64,000 nucleotides of DNA from Lentibacillus saliphilus (GCF_019093865.1 NZ_JABJXD010000007.1:62001-126000), one strand, 5' to 3'; positions 50,713-61,135 are shown, counted from the first letter of the stretch. Notes: generated by a model not told the origin, from the letters alone. Made by a program: numbers and translations.

Positions 50713-51552
50713 TTATTTAACGGACCCTTCCGTAATACTAGAAATGAACAGTTTATTAAACATCAGGAACACAACTACAAGCGGCAGTGTTGCCCAGAAC
50801 ACGCCTGACATAACCATACCAAAATCAACATTATTCGTTGTATTTAAGGATGAAAGTGCTACTTGTATTGTATAGGAAGCTGGATCTCTAAGCACAGTAA
50901 ATTGCCACAGAAATTCTCCCCATGTTGCAGTGAACACAATAATGCCTAGTGTAGCAAATGCTGGCAGGATGATCGGCAGAACGATGCTACGAAATATCTT
51001 AAAATTAGAGCACCCGTCCAATTTTGCAGCTTCTATTAATTCATCTGGTACAGAATTACTAATGTACTGTCTCATAAGAAAGATTCCTAGCGGATTAAGG
51101 AAAAATACAATCATAACCCCGAGCAAAGTATCTAACAAGTGAAATTTTGATACCAAATAATATTGTGGAATTAACCCCAATTGTGGCGGAATGATCATCG
51201 TTAAAAGAATCGCGAGAAATAACACGTTTTTACCAGGAAATTTAAATTTAGCAAAAGCAAATCCAGCTAATGAACTGATTAACAATACAACTAAGGTTAC
51301 GACAACACATAACACAAATGTATTCCAGAGCGCACCGAAGAATGGTATTTTATTCAAAACGGCCTGAAAGTTTTCAACGAGACGATCGCCTGGAGTCATC
51401 GTTGGCGGAATCGAATTATAAGCTGCACTTGGCCGTGTCGCCATCACAAACATCCAGTAAAAAGGAAAGATAGAGATCAATGAGACAACGGCTAAAAATC
51501 CATACATAAATACTTTTTTAAGGGATTCTAATTTCTGACGAGCTGTACTCAT
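50713..51552 (-). CDS. Sugar ABC permease, MalG-like
   Basis: Membrane subunit of 279 residues, CUT1 family. It has about six helices and the EAA loop EAAKLDGCSNFKIFRSIVLPIILPA. It overlaps the MalF-like gene by four bases (ATGA) and lies 8 bp before the LacI gene. It forms the beta-glucoside importer with the partner permease and the lipoprotein; the ATPase must be encoded elsewhere. Confidence 0.92.
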   Translation of the reverse strand: MSTARQKLESLKKVFMYGFLAVVSLISIFPFYWMFVMATRPSAAYNSIPPTMTPGDRLVENFQAVLNKIPFFGALWNTFVLCVVVTLVVLLISSLAGFAFAKFKFPGKNVLFLAILLTMIIPPQLGLIPQYYLVSKFHLLDTLLGVMIVFFLNPLGIFLMRQYISNSVPDELIEAAKLDGCSNFKIFRSIVLPIILPAFATLGIIVFTATWGEFLWQFTVLRDPASYTIQVALSSLNTTNNVDFGMVMSGVFWATLPLVVVFLMFNKLFISSITEGSVK

Positions 51553-52493
51553 GATTTAGCCCTCCTTTCTTTTTTCCCAAGACCGGATGACAGATACGTA
51601 TTAATAGCTGAAAATATGATAATCAATGCTAATAAAATAATAGCGGTTGCCGATGCCGTTCCAAATGACTGTAAATTGAAAGCATCGCGATATAAGTACA
51701 TAACGATTGTCATGGCTTCAGTTCTGCTGAAGGCTGCGTTCCCTAGGAATACAGTTGGTTCTGTAAACAATTGCAATGCACCTACAGTAGAGAAGAAAAC
51801 TGTTAAAATGATGAAAGGTTTTAATAATGGAATCGTAATGTAGCGTAGCTGTTGAAGGATATTAGCGCCATCAATACGGGCTGCTTCATACAGGCTTTTC
51901 GGGATACTTTGTAAACCAGCTAAATAGATGATCGTGTTATATCCAACCCAACGCCAAAACACCATAATAGATATTGCTATTTTTGCACCCCATTCACTCG
52001 TTTTCCAAGAAACCGGATCTAGACCAAATATATTGAGTACATAGTTTGCTAGAGCAGTCTCATTATTGCTAAAAAACACACCGAATACGAGTGCCACAGC
52101 AACCATAGACGTAATATATGGCATAAAAATCATTGCCCTAAACGTATTTTTAAATTTTAAATAAGTTTGATTTAAAATAAAGGCCAAAATGATTCCTACT
52201 ACAAGCTGGGGAGCAGTTCCCATTAATCCCATGACAATCGTATTATAAACCGATTTCCAAAATACTGGATCCTGTAAGACAATTGTAAAGTTCCTTAATC
52301 CAACAAACTCCATCTCACCTAGCCCATTCCACCTTTGAAAAGCTAAATAGAGACTAAATATAGCTGGATAGAGCCCAATAATAGCGAAAATGATGAAGAA
52401 TGGCGATATATACAAATATGCACTGATTTTATCTTTTTGTTCCTCCGATCGATATTTACGTTTCCACATAAGAGTTAAGTCCCTCCCATTCAC
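51549..52493 (-). CDS. Sugar ABC permease, MalF-like
   Basis: Membrane subunit of 314 residues. It has YISPFFIIFAIIGLYPAIFSLYLAFQRWNG at the first helix and the EAA loop EAARIDGANILQQLRYITIPLLKPF. It is the second gene of the operon, about 95 bp after the binding-protein gene. Confidence 0.92.
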   Translation of the reverse strand: MNGRDLTLMWKRKYRSEEQKDKISAYLYISPFFIIFAIIGLYPAIFSLYLAFQRWNGLGEMEFVGLRNFTIVLQDPVFWKSVYNTIVMGLMGTAPQLVVGIILAFILNQTYLKFKNTFRAMIFMPYITSMVAVALVFGVFFSNNETALANYVLNIFGLDPVSWKTSEWGAKIAISIMVFWRWVGYNTIIYLAGLQSIPKSLYEAARIDGANILQQLRYITIPLLKPFIILTVFFSTVGALQLFTEPTVFLGNAAFSRTEAMTIVMYLYRDAFNLQSFGTASATAIILLALIIIFSAINTYLSSGLGKKERRAKS

Positions 52494-52587
52494 TTAAAGC
52501 TCATTAATGGGGGCAGTCGCACTCCCCCCATTAATGTCCCATTTTAATATATCTTGTACTAATTTGCGTTAACAATATTGTAATCTA

Positions 52588-53877
52588 TTATCTTGAAATA
52601 ATCGCTTTGATTCGATCGACGGCTGCCTGCCACTCTTCATCAGGGTCAGCTCCATTTTGAATGTTTAATAACGAATTTAAAACTTCATCTTGTGCGCTTA
52701 CATATTTCGTACCTTTATATGTGAACGATATATCTTCGGCGGCTTTTGCAAAATATTGTGCTGTGTTCTGACCACCAAAGAATTCATCAGATGCATTTTT
52801 AAACGCTTCCATTTCATACACAGCTGGAGCTGAAGGGAATAATCCTGCACTTTCAAATGATTTCAATTGATTTTCTGGTGATACGAGCCATTTGATAAAT
52901 TCATAAGCTTCTTCTGAGTTCTTAGTTTCATTCGGGATTGTAACGTATGATCCACCCCAGTTTCCCGCAAATTCAGTTGGTAATGTAGCCACTTTGAATT
53001 GTCCATTTGCTTCAGGAGCATTTCCTAAAATCCACCCCTTTAGCCATGCTGCACCCATTTCTACAGCAAAGTCACCATTGTTAACAGCATTTCCCCACTC
53101 TGGTGTCCACATATCATATTTACCTACAAGTCCTAGATCATTCATTTCTACAGCTAAGTCAAATGCCTTCTTTACTGCATTGCCATTTTGCTCGATAAGT
53201 AGATTTCCTTCTGTATCAAAATAACTTTCTTCAGCACCATCCATAATTGCGCGATAAGCCATTTCCATACTGTCCACAAACGGTTTGTCCAACTCTTCCT
53301 TTATTGTTTGACCGGCGCTAATGAAATCGTCCTTTGTTTGAATAAGCGCTTCGACTTCATCCGGATCTGTTGGTAACCCTGCTTCCTCAAATAAATCGAC
53401 GCGATAAAACATCGCTTTTGGACCTATATCGGTCGGTAAGCCAAATAAAAACTCGCCATCGGTGCTTTTACCAATATTCCATTTCCAATCAAGATAGTCA
53501 TCTTTTATGTCTTCAGCGCCGAGGTCATATAGGTTCACAAAACGATCTTGAGCTTGTTTGAAACGGTCAAGCTGATCCACTTCTAACATCGCTATATCAG
53601 GTGCGCCACTTTCCGCAGAGAGTGCTGTAAACAAGCTGTTATGGTGATCTCCTAACTCAGAAACCTTAACGTTAATCTTTATTCCAGGATTCTCTGCTTC
53701 ATATTCTTCAGCTAAATCCTCGTAGTTGGTTGCTCCAAACACCCAAAAGTCTAATGTGACATTTTCATCGTTATTTTCGTTTACATTCCCACTGCTGTCG
53801 TTATCACTACAAGCACCTAAAGTAAGCGTTACCATTAAAACTAAAAAAAGAAGCAAAGACCGTTTGAAGTTTAACAT
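52588..53877 (-). CDS. Sugar-binding lipoprotein (SBP family 1)
   Basis: Lipid-anchored binding protein of 429 residues. The signal peptide ends in TLGAC (Cys23), followed by a Ser/Asn-rich linker. Its mature part has VTLDFWVFGATNYEDLAEEYEAENPGIKINV and the EEAYEFIKWLVSPENQLK block typical of family 1. AGGAGG with 9-nt spacing supports the ATG at 53877 over one at 53898. It is the first gene of the beta-glucoside operon. Confidence 0.92.
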   Translation of the reverse strand: MLNFKRSLLLFLVLMVTLTLGACSDNDSSGNVNENNDENVTLDFWVFGATNYEDLAEEYEAENPGIKINVKVSELGDHHNSLFTALSAESGAPDIAMLEVDQLDRFKQAQDRFVNLYDLGAEDIKDDYLDWKWNIGKSTDGEFLFGLPTDIGPKAMFYRVDLFEEAGLPTDPDEVEALIQTKDDFISAGQTIKEELDKPFVDSMEMAYRAIMDGAEESYFDTEGNLLIEQNGNAVKKAFDLAVEMNDLGLVGKYDMWTPEWGNAVNNGDFAVEMGAAWLKGWILGNAPEANGQFKVATLPTEFAGNWGGSYVTIPNETKNSEEAYEFIKWLVSPENQLKSFESAGLFPSAPAVYEMEAFKNASDEFFGGQNTAQYFAKAAEDISFTYKGTKYVSAQDEVLNSLLNIQNGADPDEEWQAAVDRIKAIISR

Positions 53878-53940
53878 GTGTAAATTCCTCCTATACATTT
53901 GTAGTTTTAAGGGAGTGTACGAAATGTCGTATCCCTAGCA

Positions 53941-53956
53941 AGGAAACCGGTTTCCT
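53941..53956. promoter_or_regulatory. LacI-type operator O2
   Basis: Perfect 16-bp palindrome AGGAAACCGGTTTCCT with a central CG, 63 bp before the binding-protein start. Its arms match those of the operator at 53973-53990, with a centre-to-centre distance of about 33 bp (three helical turns). Confidence 0.8.
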
Positions 53957-53972
53957 TAATTGGTAAAAAAAG

Positions 53973-54024
53973 TAGGAAATCGCTTTCCTAAATTCATTAT
54001 ATATCGAGTTTTATTGTAAATCAA
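53973..54024 (-). promoter_or_regulatory. Promoter and LacI-type operator O1 of the beta-glucoside operon
   Basis: On the minus strand: -35 TTGATT (54019-54024), 17-bp spacer, perfect -10 TATAAT (53996-54001). Five bp further is the near-perfect operator TAGGAAAGC-GATTTCCTA (53973-53990). A repressor bound here would cover the transcription start. The rest of the 53878-54283 gap is AT-rich, with no gene recognised. Confidence 0.8.
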
Positions 54025-54214
54025 CTTTTTTTTAGATTATAAGAGTTTTATTTATCATAATGCTTTTTATAGAAGTATACTTACAAATGGAACACATTCA
54101 ATTGCAAGATGTGTAGAAAAGTAGGCTATTGTTCAACTTGTTCGCTTGTCATAAACTCTTTAGAACTCATTTATAACCACATTTTACACGTATATGAAGT
54201 TACCTGATACGTTT

Positions 54215-54254
54215 TTCAAAAAAACAAAGAGACATTACATAACGTAACATCTCT
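54215..54254 (-). terminator. Terminator of the AGCS symporter gene
   Basis: On the minus strand the 11-bp stem AGAGATGTTAC/GTAATGTCTCT (two G-U pairs) with a 5-nt loop is followed by TTGTTTTTTT, about 30 bp after the stop. Confidence 0.88.
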
Positions 54255-54283
54255 CCGTTTTTCTAATCCTCTCAAGCTCCTAC

Positions 54284-55660
54284 TTATGCCCGTTTAGCTA
54301 ACTGAGCACTTTCTTCCTTTTCTTCCTTCATTTTCTGCTGGAAGCGTTTTGTTTCAAAGATGATAATGCCACTCAACCCGAGGAGTCCGATCAAGTTTGG
54401 AATGGCCATGAGACCATTTAATACGTCTGCCAATGCCCAAACAGCGTCAATCGAAGCTGTTGCACCGACGAATATGAACAATACGAATACAGTCCGGTAT
54501 AATTTAACAGCTGTCGGATTTTTAAATAAGTATTGGAAGCACTTTTCGCCATAATAACCCCATCCTAAAATGGTTGATGTCGCGAAAAATAGTAGTCCAA
54601 ATGTGATCAAGTATGGTCCAGCACTACCGAGTAACGTTTCAAATGCTGAAGAAGTCAAAACACCTGCTTCAATGGACGTGTTTTCCCATTGACCTGACAT
54701 GACGATAGTGAGACCGGTAATCGTACAAATAATGAACGTATCAATTAAAACCTGAGTCATCGATACTAACGCCTGTCTTCCAGGCATATCCGTTTTTGCA
54801 GCTGCAGCAGCGATCGGAGCAGAACCCAAACCGGCTTCGTTCGAGAATAGCCCGCGAGCAACCCCAAAACGGATAACGGTACCAATAGCACCACCAGCTA
54901 TCGCTTCACCAGAGAACGCATCCGTGAAAATAATTCCAAATGCTTCTGGAACAAGATCAATATTCATTAAGACAACAATTAAGCCAGCCAAAATATAAAA
55001 CGCAGCCATAATTGGTACAAAGAAGGCTGTTACACGACCAATCCATTTAATACCACCAATAATGACCAAGCCAGCAAAAAGAACGAGCACCACACCTGTT
55101 ACCCAAAACGGGACGGAAAATGTATCGTTCATTAAATCAGCAACAGCCTTTGACTGTGTGCCATTTCCAATTCCAAACGCAGCCAGGGCGCCAAAAATTG
55201 CAAACAAAACACCGAGCCATTTTTGCTTAAGACCGTGTTCTAAATAATACATTGGTCCACCTGACATTTTTCCGTCAGCATCTTTTACACGATACTTTAC
55301 CGCAAGGATCGCTTCACCGTATTTTGTCGCCATTCCAAATAAACCAGCGAGCCACATCCAGAAGACCGCACCAGGTCCCCCCATCACAATCGCAGTTGCG
55401 ACACCAACAATGTTACCGGTACCGACCGTTGCAGCCGATGCCGTCATAAGTGCTTGGAAGTGTGAGATATCCCCCTCTGACTTCTTATCCTGCTTCGGTG
55501 AAAATGCCAATTTTAACGCATAAGGTAAGGAACGAATTTGTAAGAATCCAAGACGCAATGTTAAATAAATACCAGTTCCAACTAAAAGTACAAGTAACGG
55601 TACACCCCAAACAATTCCACTAACTTCCCCTAAAAATTCTTCAATGTCTTTCATGTACAA
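54284..55660 (-). CDS. Amino-acid:sodium symporter, AGCS family (alanine/glycine)
   Basis: Membrane transporter of 458 residues with about ten or eleven helices. AGCS hallmarks are FQALMTASAATVGTGNIVGVATAI, GGPGAVFWMWLAGLFGMATKYGEA, the MSGGPMYYLE motif and RGLFSNEAGLGSAPIAAAAA. It imports alanine or glycine with sodium. It is monocistronic with its own terminator. A cre-like TGAAAGGGCTTACA on the minus strand (55734-55747, one mismatch) lies 74 bp upstream of the start. Confidence 0.93.
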   Translation of the reverse strand: MYMKDIEEFLGEVSGIVWGVPLLVLLVGTGIYLTLRLGFLQIRSLPYALKLAFSPKQDKKSEGDISHFQALMTASAATVGTGNIVGVATAIVMGGPGAVFWMWLAGLFGMATKYGEAILAVKYRVKDADGKMSGGPMYYLEHGLKQKWLGVLFAIFGALAAFGIGNGTQSKAVADLMNDTFSVPFWVTGVVLVLFAGLVIIGGIKWIGRVTAFFVPIMAAFYILAGLIVVLMNIDLVPEAFGIIFTDAFSGEAIAGGAIGTVIRFGVARGLFSNEAGLGSAPIAAAAAKTDMPGRQALVSMTQVLIDTFIICTITGLTIVMSGQWENTSIEAGVLTSSAFETLLGSAGPYLITFGLLFFATSTILGWGYYGEKCFQYLFKNPTAVKLYRTVFVLFIFVGATASIDAVWALADVLNGLMAIPNLIGLLGLSGIIIFETKRFQQKMKEEKEESAQLAKRA

Positions 55661-56038
55661 TCTCCCCTCTGAATGAACTTAAAAACTAAAGCCTCGCTTA
55701 TGTGTACAAATTATCCTCCCTTCTCACCTCTAATTGTAAGCCCTTTCAAATGTCTGCATGAAATAATTTCAGTCTAGTTGGACTACTATAATTAAATCTG
55801 AAATATTAGTCGATGTCAATGAATATATTAAAAAATGTAAAAAATCGACTTAATGTTTAGTCTCGGGTAAAAATAACTAAAATATCCGAATGGATCCCCT
55901 GTCTTAAATCCCAAGTACTATCACCTTATGTGCAACAATCAAAAGTCGAAGGGGATGACAGTGGCAAAACTAAAAACCCGCAGATGAACGTATTCGCTCA
56001 TCTGCGGGAACATATTTTATGGCAACCAAACTTTTGTG
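55661..56038. other. 378-bp intergenic region
   Basis: No gene seen. It contains the symporter promoter region with the cre-like site at 55734-55747, and the terminator of the S8 protease gene (55968-56008). Confidence 0.6.
55968..56008 (-). terminator. Terminator of the S8 protease gene
   Basis: On the minus strand the 11-bp perfect stem CCCGCAGATGA/TCATCTGCGGG with a 10-nt loop is followed by TTTTTAGTTTT, 30 bp after the stop codon. Confidence 0.92.
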
Positions 56039-59000
56039 TTATTGCAAGAGTGGCTGCAATGCATTTACGATGTCAGCATCAACTGCAATTTCACCGCCCA
56101 AGATTGTGAGCTTCTTGAGGTTATTTTCCGTGATGTAGTTGGCAGTAACGTCAGGCACATCGTTTCCAACGAGCAATACTGTGCTATTACTTTGTGCTGC
56201 TAGAACAGTACCTGTCAATGCATCTGCATATTCTTTACCAGTTGCAACATACATATGCTTCGTGCTTAGGTCAAAGTGGTTGTTAATGGCTACGTTTGTC
56301 TCGTAACGATTTGCACCACTCAGACGATTTGGTTCTGGTAGGTGTGACATCACGTCATCAGAGATGGCCATCGTACCACCTACAACGATCGTTTGTTCAA
56401 CACCCAGTTCACTTAGAGCTGTTGCAGTTGCCTCAGGTAATGAATCAGGCCTTGTTAGCAAGATTGGCATACCTTCTCTAGCGGCATGAGAAGCAATCGA
56501 AAGGGCGTCAGGGAATTCAACACCACTTGCAACAGCAACTCCATTAGCGCCATCAGGGGCAACTTCCATAGCAATTAACCGAGCTGTACCATAACGTGAC
56601 TCTCCTCTAATACGCTCAACAGTTAACGCCATATCCTTAAGCTCATTGACAACTTGAGACGAAATTGCAACCTCTCCACCGAGCACAATAACATGTTCAG
56701 CATTTAATCGCTCAAGCTCTTCCTGAACCGCTTCATTGAGTCCAGACGTTTTGGTTAACAAGATTGGTGCGTTTAGCTTATGAGCAAGTGGTGCACCAGC
56801 TAAAGCATCCGCGTAATCGTCACCGCGTGCGATAACGACCGTATCAGAATGTGTCCAACCTTTTTTGCTAACCTCTATTGCCGTGTCATAACGTGTTTCC
56901 CCTGATAAACGTTCCATGTTCTCAGGATAAACATAGAGTTGACCTTCTGCCTCTGCCATTGCTTTGTTACCAGCAGCGTCTTCCAATTCCACCTTAACGA
57001 CAGCACCCTCAAGCATCATGTTCGTTGGTACGGTCCACGTTCCAACATAAACGCCTGGTTCAACTTCTTCCATGTTGGTTTCATGTGTGCCAGATAGATT
57101 TGGTACTTCTACTGCGAAACTAGCATGGCCACCTTCAGTACTGCTTTCAAATGAGATCTCTACTTGATCTCCAGGGAATACATACTGATCCGTCGCTGGT
57201 TGTAGATTCTCTATAACAGGAATTGTTTGATTCATTGTTACTGTAATTGATTCAGTTGTCTCATTACCTGCACCATCTACAGCTACAACTTCAACCAAAT
57301 TATCTCCTGATTCTAGAATAATCTGTTTTGCGTATGAACCATCCTCTGCAATATCCGCCTCATGTCCATTGACAGTGACATGATCAAGGTGGGCGTCAGC
57401 TACAATACCTTCTATTGTAGCTGTATCACGATTTGTAATCGCACCATCTTCAGGACTGTCAATTGATAATTCAGGTGAGACCGTATCGAGGATAACCGTA
57501 CGAATCTCGGATTCCTTCGCGTCATCACCGTTCACGACCGAAATGGCCTTCAGATCGTTTTCACCTTCTGTCAAGTCCACGTCAATGGCATACAGACCAT
57601 CGTCACCGACATCTTGTGTGCCAGACTCTTCACCGTTATTCATGAGTTTCACAGTTGTTCCAGAAGAAGCTTGTCCTTCTACTGTAATAGACGTGTTATT
57701 CGTTAATGCACCTTCTTCAGGTGAATCAATTGTAGGTGCCTCAACCTCATAAGCAACGCGAGCACGAATCATATAGTTACCTTCATCCTCAGGTGTTTGT
57801 TCCCATGCGCCTGATACGCCTTGATAACTACGGCCAGCAAATGGACCATCTTCATCCGTTGCCAGGCCAGGTGCATTTGGATTGTTGACAGCTTGTACAT
57901 AAACCATGAAGAAATCACCATCAACAATAATGTTTTCTTCTCTCAAGTCAACAACTGTCCACTCTTCCAAGTCTCTGATTGCTTCAGCATCGATCGGACC
58001 AGCCAGTTTTTCTCCTGGTAATCCTTCTTCATCAGCACTCCAAACCTCAACAGAAAACTCCGTGCCTCCAGGTGTTGGCCATTCTTCATTATAGAACTGG
58101 AAAACACCATCCGTTACGATAGCAGTGTCCTTACCTTCTGGAAGTGACATTTTAACAGCCCACGCATTGCCTGCATCATAAAATGCACGCGCGTTTTCAA
58201 TTGTGCCGTCATCATATCCAATTTCTCCACCAGGTACAGTATAGAATGGCTCTAACGCAATATCTTGCTCGATATCACCATCAACTGTGACACTGATTTC
58301 TTTACTGTAAAAATCTTTCGCCATTACTTTCAGCGTGTACGTACCTTCATAGGCTGTCAATTCATAGTTACCTGCTGCATCTGTTTCAACAGGCATAACA
58401 TTGGCATCCTCAACCAAGAGAACTGTTGCACCCTCAATTGCATTGCCTGTTTTTTCATTCGTTACAGCACCACTAATTGTTCCTTGTGGCAATTCTTGGA
58501 GATTAAAGTTGGCAGTAACAGTTGCTTCTTCGGCCACTGTTACAGTTTGTTCTTCTGATTCAAAACCATAGGCTTCAGCCTTGACCGTATAGTCACCAAC
58601 AGCATGTCTGAGGCTATACGCACCTGTTGCTGGATCAGTAGTTGCTGAGCGCCCTGATTCAACGACCGAAATATGTGCCTCCATTGGCAGTGTCGTCGGA
58701 CTAGCCGTTAGATCGTTTGATGTTGATTCATCTAAAGTCTCAGCTCCAGACTGACCACCAGTATTCGATGTGCCAGACAAAGCTACATCATCAATGTACC
58801 AACCTTGTTCTGATACTGAACCATCTGAAGTCGCTTGAAAGCCAACCATGATCGTTTGACCACTATAAGCGCTTAAATCAATCTCAGCGCTTTGCCAATC
58901 ATCTGTTAAGCCATCAAACGTCTCAACTTGCGTCCATGACTCGCCATCCGTAGAAACGACGACATGAGCAAAGTCATATGCACTACCAGAAGCATACTTT

Positions 59001-61135
59001 TCAAAGTCATGCCAGTGTTTAAACTGCAAGTATGATTCACCGTCTGGCAAAGTAACAGGTGGCATGACGAGAGTTGCATCCATGTTACTCTCATAATTCC
59101 CTGCTAGATTCGTTGCATATACATTTTCCCCAGAAAATGCATCTCCTGGACCTGACGTAGGTGTACCTCTTTCCCACGTGTCACCGTCACCAAATGAATA
59201 CCAACCAGCTGGTGCTGTTTCAAAATCTGTAAAATAGCCGTGTGATATACCATCAGAAACAGAGACTGTATACTCATCACTTGTGACTTCATTTTCACCA
59301 TAGTCGTTAACCGTCCAGTAATAAGTGAGTTCAGTGCCGGTAACGTCATCCCCTGGAATCGTCGCTTTGAACGTTCCACTGCGGAAGTCACCCGAAATTT
59401 GTTCTGCTTGCACTGTTTTCTGTTCTGTATCGTTTTCATACGTCAATTGAACAGATGTCACGCTGATATTATCACTCACATGAATCTCAAGTGGTAAATC
59501 AAAGCCCGTATATGTTTCGTCGACTGGGTCGTGCTCAAATTGTGGCGCTTCTGTATCTTCACCATCTTGAGTTACCACACCTTCAATCGTGCCTAATCCA
59601 TCCATTATAGATGACACGGCATCAAAAGCATTCACGAGACCAGATCCAAAGCCGTTGTTCGGTGATTCCGGATATTCATCATCCGTCATTGGAATGGCCG
59701 TATTCATCAATAATTCTTCCATGTCATCAACAGACATACCAGGGTCAACCTGTCTTAGCAATGCCGCAACAGCTGATACAGCTGGTCCTGCCATCGATGT
59801 TCCACTATTAAGTGCATAGCCTCCACCAGGAACAGAAGATCTAATTGCTACACCTGGTGCTGAAATGTCTGGCTTAATTTCGTCATAAGGAGATGGACCT
59901 CTCAATGAGAATCCTGCTAGATTGTCATTGATATCCGTTGCGCCTGTCGCGAACGATTCTGGATAGTTCGCAGGTGTTGCAATCGACCCCGGACCACCTG
60001 GGTTAAATATCGTCGTGTTACCTGCAGAGAATTCCGGGAAAATATTTGCATCTCTCCAAGCGATAACAACATCACGATACCATTCATCGAGACCTGGGCC
60101 ACCACCCCAAGAGTTATTTACAACGTCTGGTGACTTGGAAACATCTTCATTTCCTTCTGAATCAGTTGGCGCTAGAATCCACTGAGCTGCTGCGAGCAAA
60201 TCAGTGTCTGTGCCGCCATCTTGAGTGAACGCTTTAACCGCAATCCACTGTGCACCTGGTGCAACCCCGACTTGGTTATCGCCATTTGGTTCACCACCAA
60301 CCATTGTACCTGTTACATGTGTACCATGACCTTGATCATCATATGGTTCACTTAAACCAGCTGTAGCATCAAACCAGTTGTAATCGTGGTCGACGTCACC
60401 CGAACCAGCATTATAGCCACGATATTTTTCCTTTAATGCTGGGTGTTCTAAATCCACACCAGTATCAATTGAGGCGACGACAGTTCCAGAGCCATCAATC
60501 CCCATATTCCATACTTGTGGCGCGTTTACACGCTCAACATTCCATTCAACTTCATTGTTGACGTCTGATTGTGGTTTGTCCTGATTAGGAGTGGACGTAC
60601 CTACAATTAATTCACGCTTTTCGTTAGGTAGAATTTTTTCAACCTCTGCGAATTGCGCTATTTTTTCAGCTACGGCTTTTGTAGCTGTTACCGCCATTCC
60701 GTTTACGATGTAATAAGGTGTTACATTTTCCGCATTACCATTTGCAATCTCCTGCTCAACATAATCTTTAACATTTTGCTGAGATTCAATGGCTGTGGAC
60801 TTTAAAGCAGAAACGACTGCTGAACGCTGCATCAATTCCGTCCGGTAAGCTGATAGATTAGCAGATTGTGCTTTGCTTCTCCCTTGTTCAGCAGCTTTTT
60901 TCGTATCTGCTTTTTCCTTGAATTTGACCAAAAACGTTGCTTTTTCCTCATCTGCAAACACTTCATTTAATCGCTTGCTCATTTTTTCCTTTGCACTGGC
61001 CCCTGTCTCATGCATTGAACGAGACACTTGACCATCTGAAGTTGCCGCAAACGTCATACTCGGTGCAACGAGAGAGAAAATCATTAACAACACAGACAAG
61101 ATACTAAATGTTTTGATTTGAACCTTCTTTTTCAA
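56039..61135 (-). CDS. Large secreted S8 serine protease, bacillopeptidase F/Vpr-like, with CWB2 cell-wall repeats
   Basis: Exported protease of 1698 residues. Domains in order: signal peptide (cleavage near MTFA-ATS, residue 30); inhibitor I9-type propeptide (about 65-178); S8 domain with Asp224 (DTGVD), His270 (GHGTH), oxyanion Asn373 (SAGN) and Ser447 (GTSMAGP); Ig-like section; MAM-like jelly roll (GYFTDFETAPAGWYSFGDGD, ending YIDDVALSG); two carboxypeptidase-regulatory repeats; a COG-like beta domain; two Big-type repeats (SPEEGALTNN, SPEDGAITNR); and three CWB2 repeats with RLSGETRYDTA/RIRGESRYGTA/RLSGANRYETN. CWB2 repeats bind wall polymers, so the enzyme is probably wall-attached. The TTG at 61135 follows GGGAGG and begins the KKKVQIKTF signal peptide; the frame upstream is not signal-like. 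Confidence 0.92.
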   Translation of the reverse strand: MKKKVQIKTFSILSVLLMIFSLVAPSMTFAATSDGQVSRSMHETGASAKEKMSKRLNEVFADEEKATFLVKFKEKADTKKAAEQGRSKAQSANLSAYRTELMQRSAVVSALKSTAIESQQNVKDYVEQEIANGNAENVTPYYIVNGMAVTATKAVAEKIAQFAEVEKILPNEKRELIVGTSTPNQDKPQSDVNNEVEWNVERVNAPQVWNMGIDGSGTVVASIDTGVDLEHPALKEKYRGYNAGSGDVDHDYNWFDATAGLSEPYDDQGHGTHVTGTMVGGEPNGDNQVGVAPGAQWIAVKAFTQDGGTDTDLLAAAQWILAPTDSEGNEDVSKSPDVVNNSWGGGPGLDEWYRDVVIAWRDANIFPEFSAGNTTIFNPGGPGSIATPANYPESFATGATDINDNLAGFSLRGPSPYDEIKPDISAPGVAIRSSVPGGGYALNSGTSMAGPAVSAVAALLRQVDPGMSVDDMEELLMNTAIPMTDDEYPESPNNGFGSGLVNAFDAVSSIMDGLGTIEGVVTQDGEDTEAPQFEHDPVDETYTGFDLPLEIHVSDNISVTSVQLTYENDTEQKTVQAEQISGDFRSGTFKATIPGDDVTGTELTYYWTVNDYGENEVTSDEYTVSVSDGISHGYFTDFETAPAGWYSFGDGDTWERGTPTSGPGDAFSGENVYATNLAGNYESNMDATLVMPPVTLPDGESYLQFKHWHDFEKYASGSAYDFAHVVVSTDGESWTQVETFDGLTDDWQSAEIDLSAYSGQTIMVGFQATSDGSVSEQGWYIDDVALSGTSNTGGQSGAETLDESTSNDLTASPTTLPMEAHISVVESGRSATTDPATGAYSLRHAVGDYTVKAEAYGFESEEQTVTVAEEATVTANFNLQELPQGTISGAVTNEKTGNAIEGATVLLVEDANVMPVETDAAGNYELTAYEGTYTLKVMAKDFYSKEISVTVDGDIEQDIALEPFYTVPGGEIGYDDGTIENARAFYDAGNAWAVKMSLPEGKDTAIVTDGVFQFYNEEWPTPGGTEFSVEVWSADEEGLPGEKLAGPIDAEAIRDLEEWTVVDLREENIIVDGDFFMVYVQAVNNPNAPGLATDEDGPFAGRSYQGVSGAWEQTPEDEGNYMIRARVAYEVEAPTIDSPEEGALTNNTSITVEGQASSGTTVKLMNNGEESGTQDVGDDGLYAIDVDLTEGENDLKAISVVNGDDAKESEIRTVILDTVSPELSIDSPEDGAITNRDTATIEGIVADAHLDHVTVNGHEADIAEDGSYAKQIILESGDNLVEVVAVDGAGNETTESITVTMNQTIPVIENLQPATDQYVFPGDQVEISFESSTEGGHASFAVEVPNLSGTHETNMEEVEPGVYVGTWTVPTNMMLEGAVVKVELEDAAGNKAMAEAEGQLYVYPENMERLSGETRYDTAIEVSKKGWTHSDTVVIARGDDYADALAGAPLAHKLNAPILLTKTSGLNEAVQEELERLNAEHVIVLGGEVAISSQVVNELKDMALTVERIRGESRYGTARLIAMEVAPDGANGVAVASGVEFPDALSIASHAAREGMPILLTRPDSLPEATATALSELGVEQTIVVGGTMAISDDVMSHLPEPNRLSGANRYETNVAINNHFDLSTKHMYVATGKEYADALTGTVLAAQSNSTVLLVGNDVPDVTANYITENNLKKLTILGGEIAVDADIVNALQPLLQ

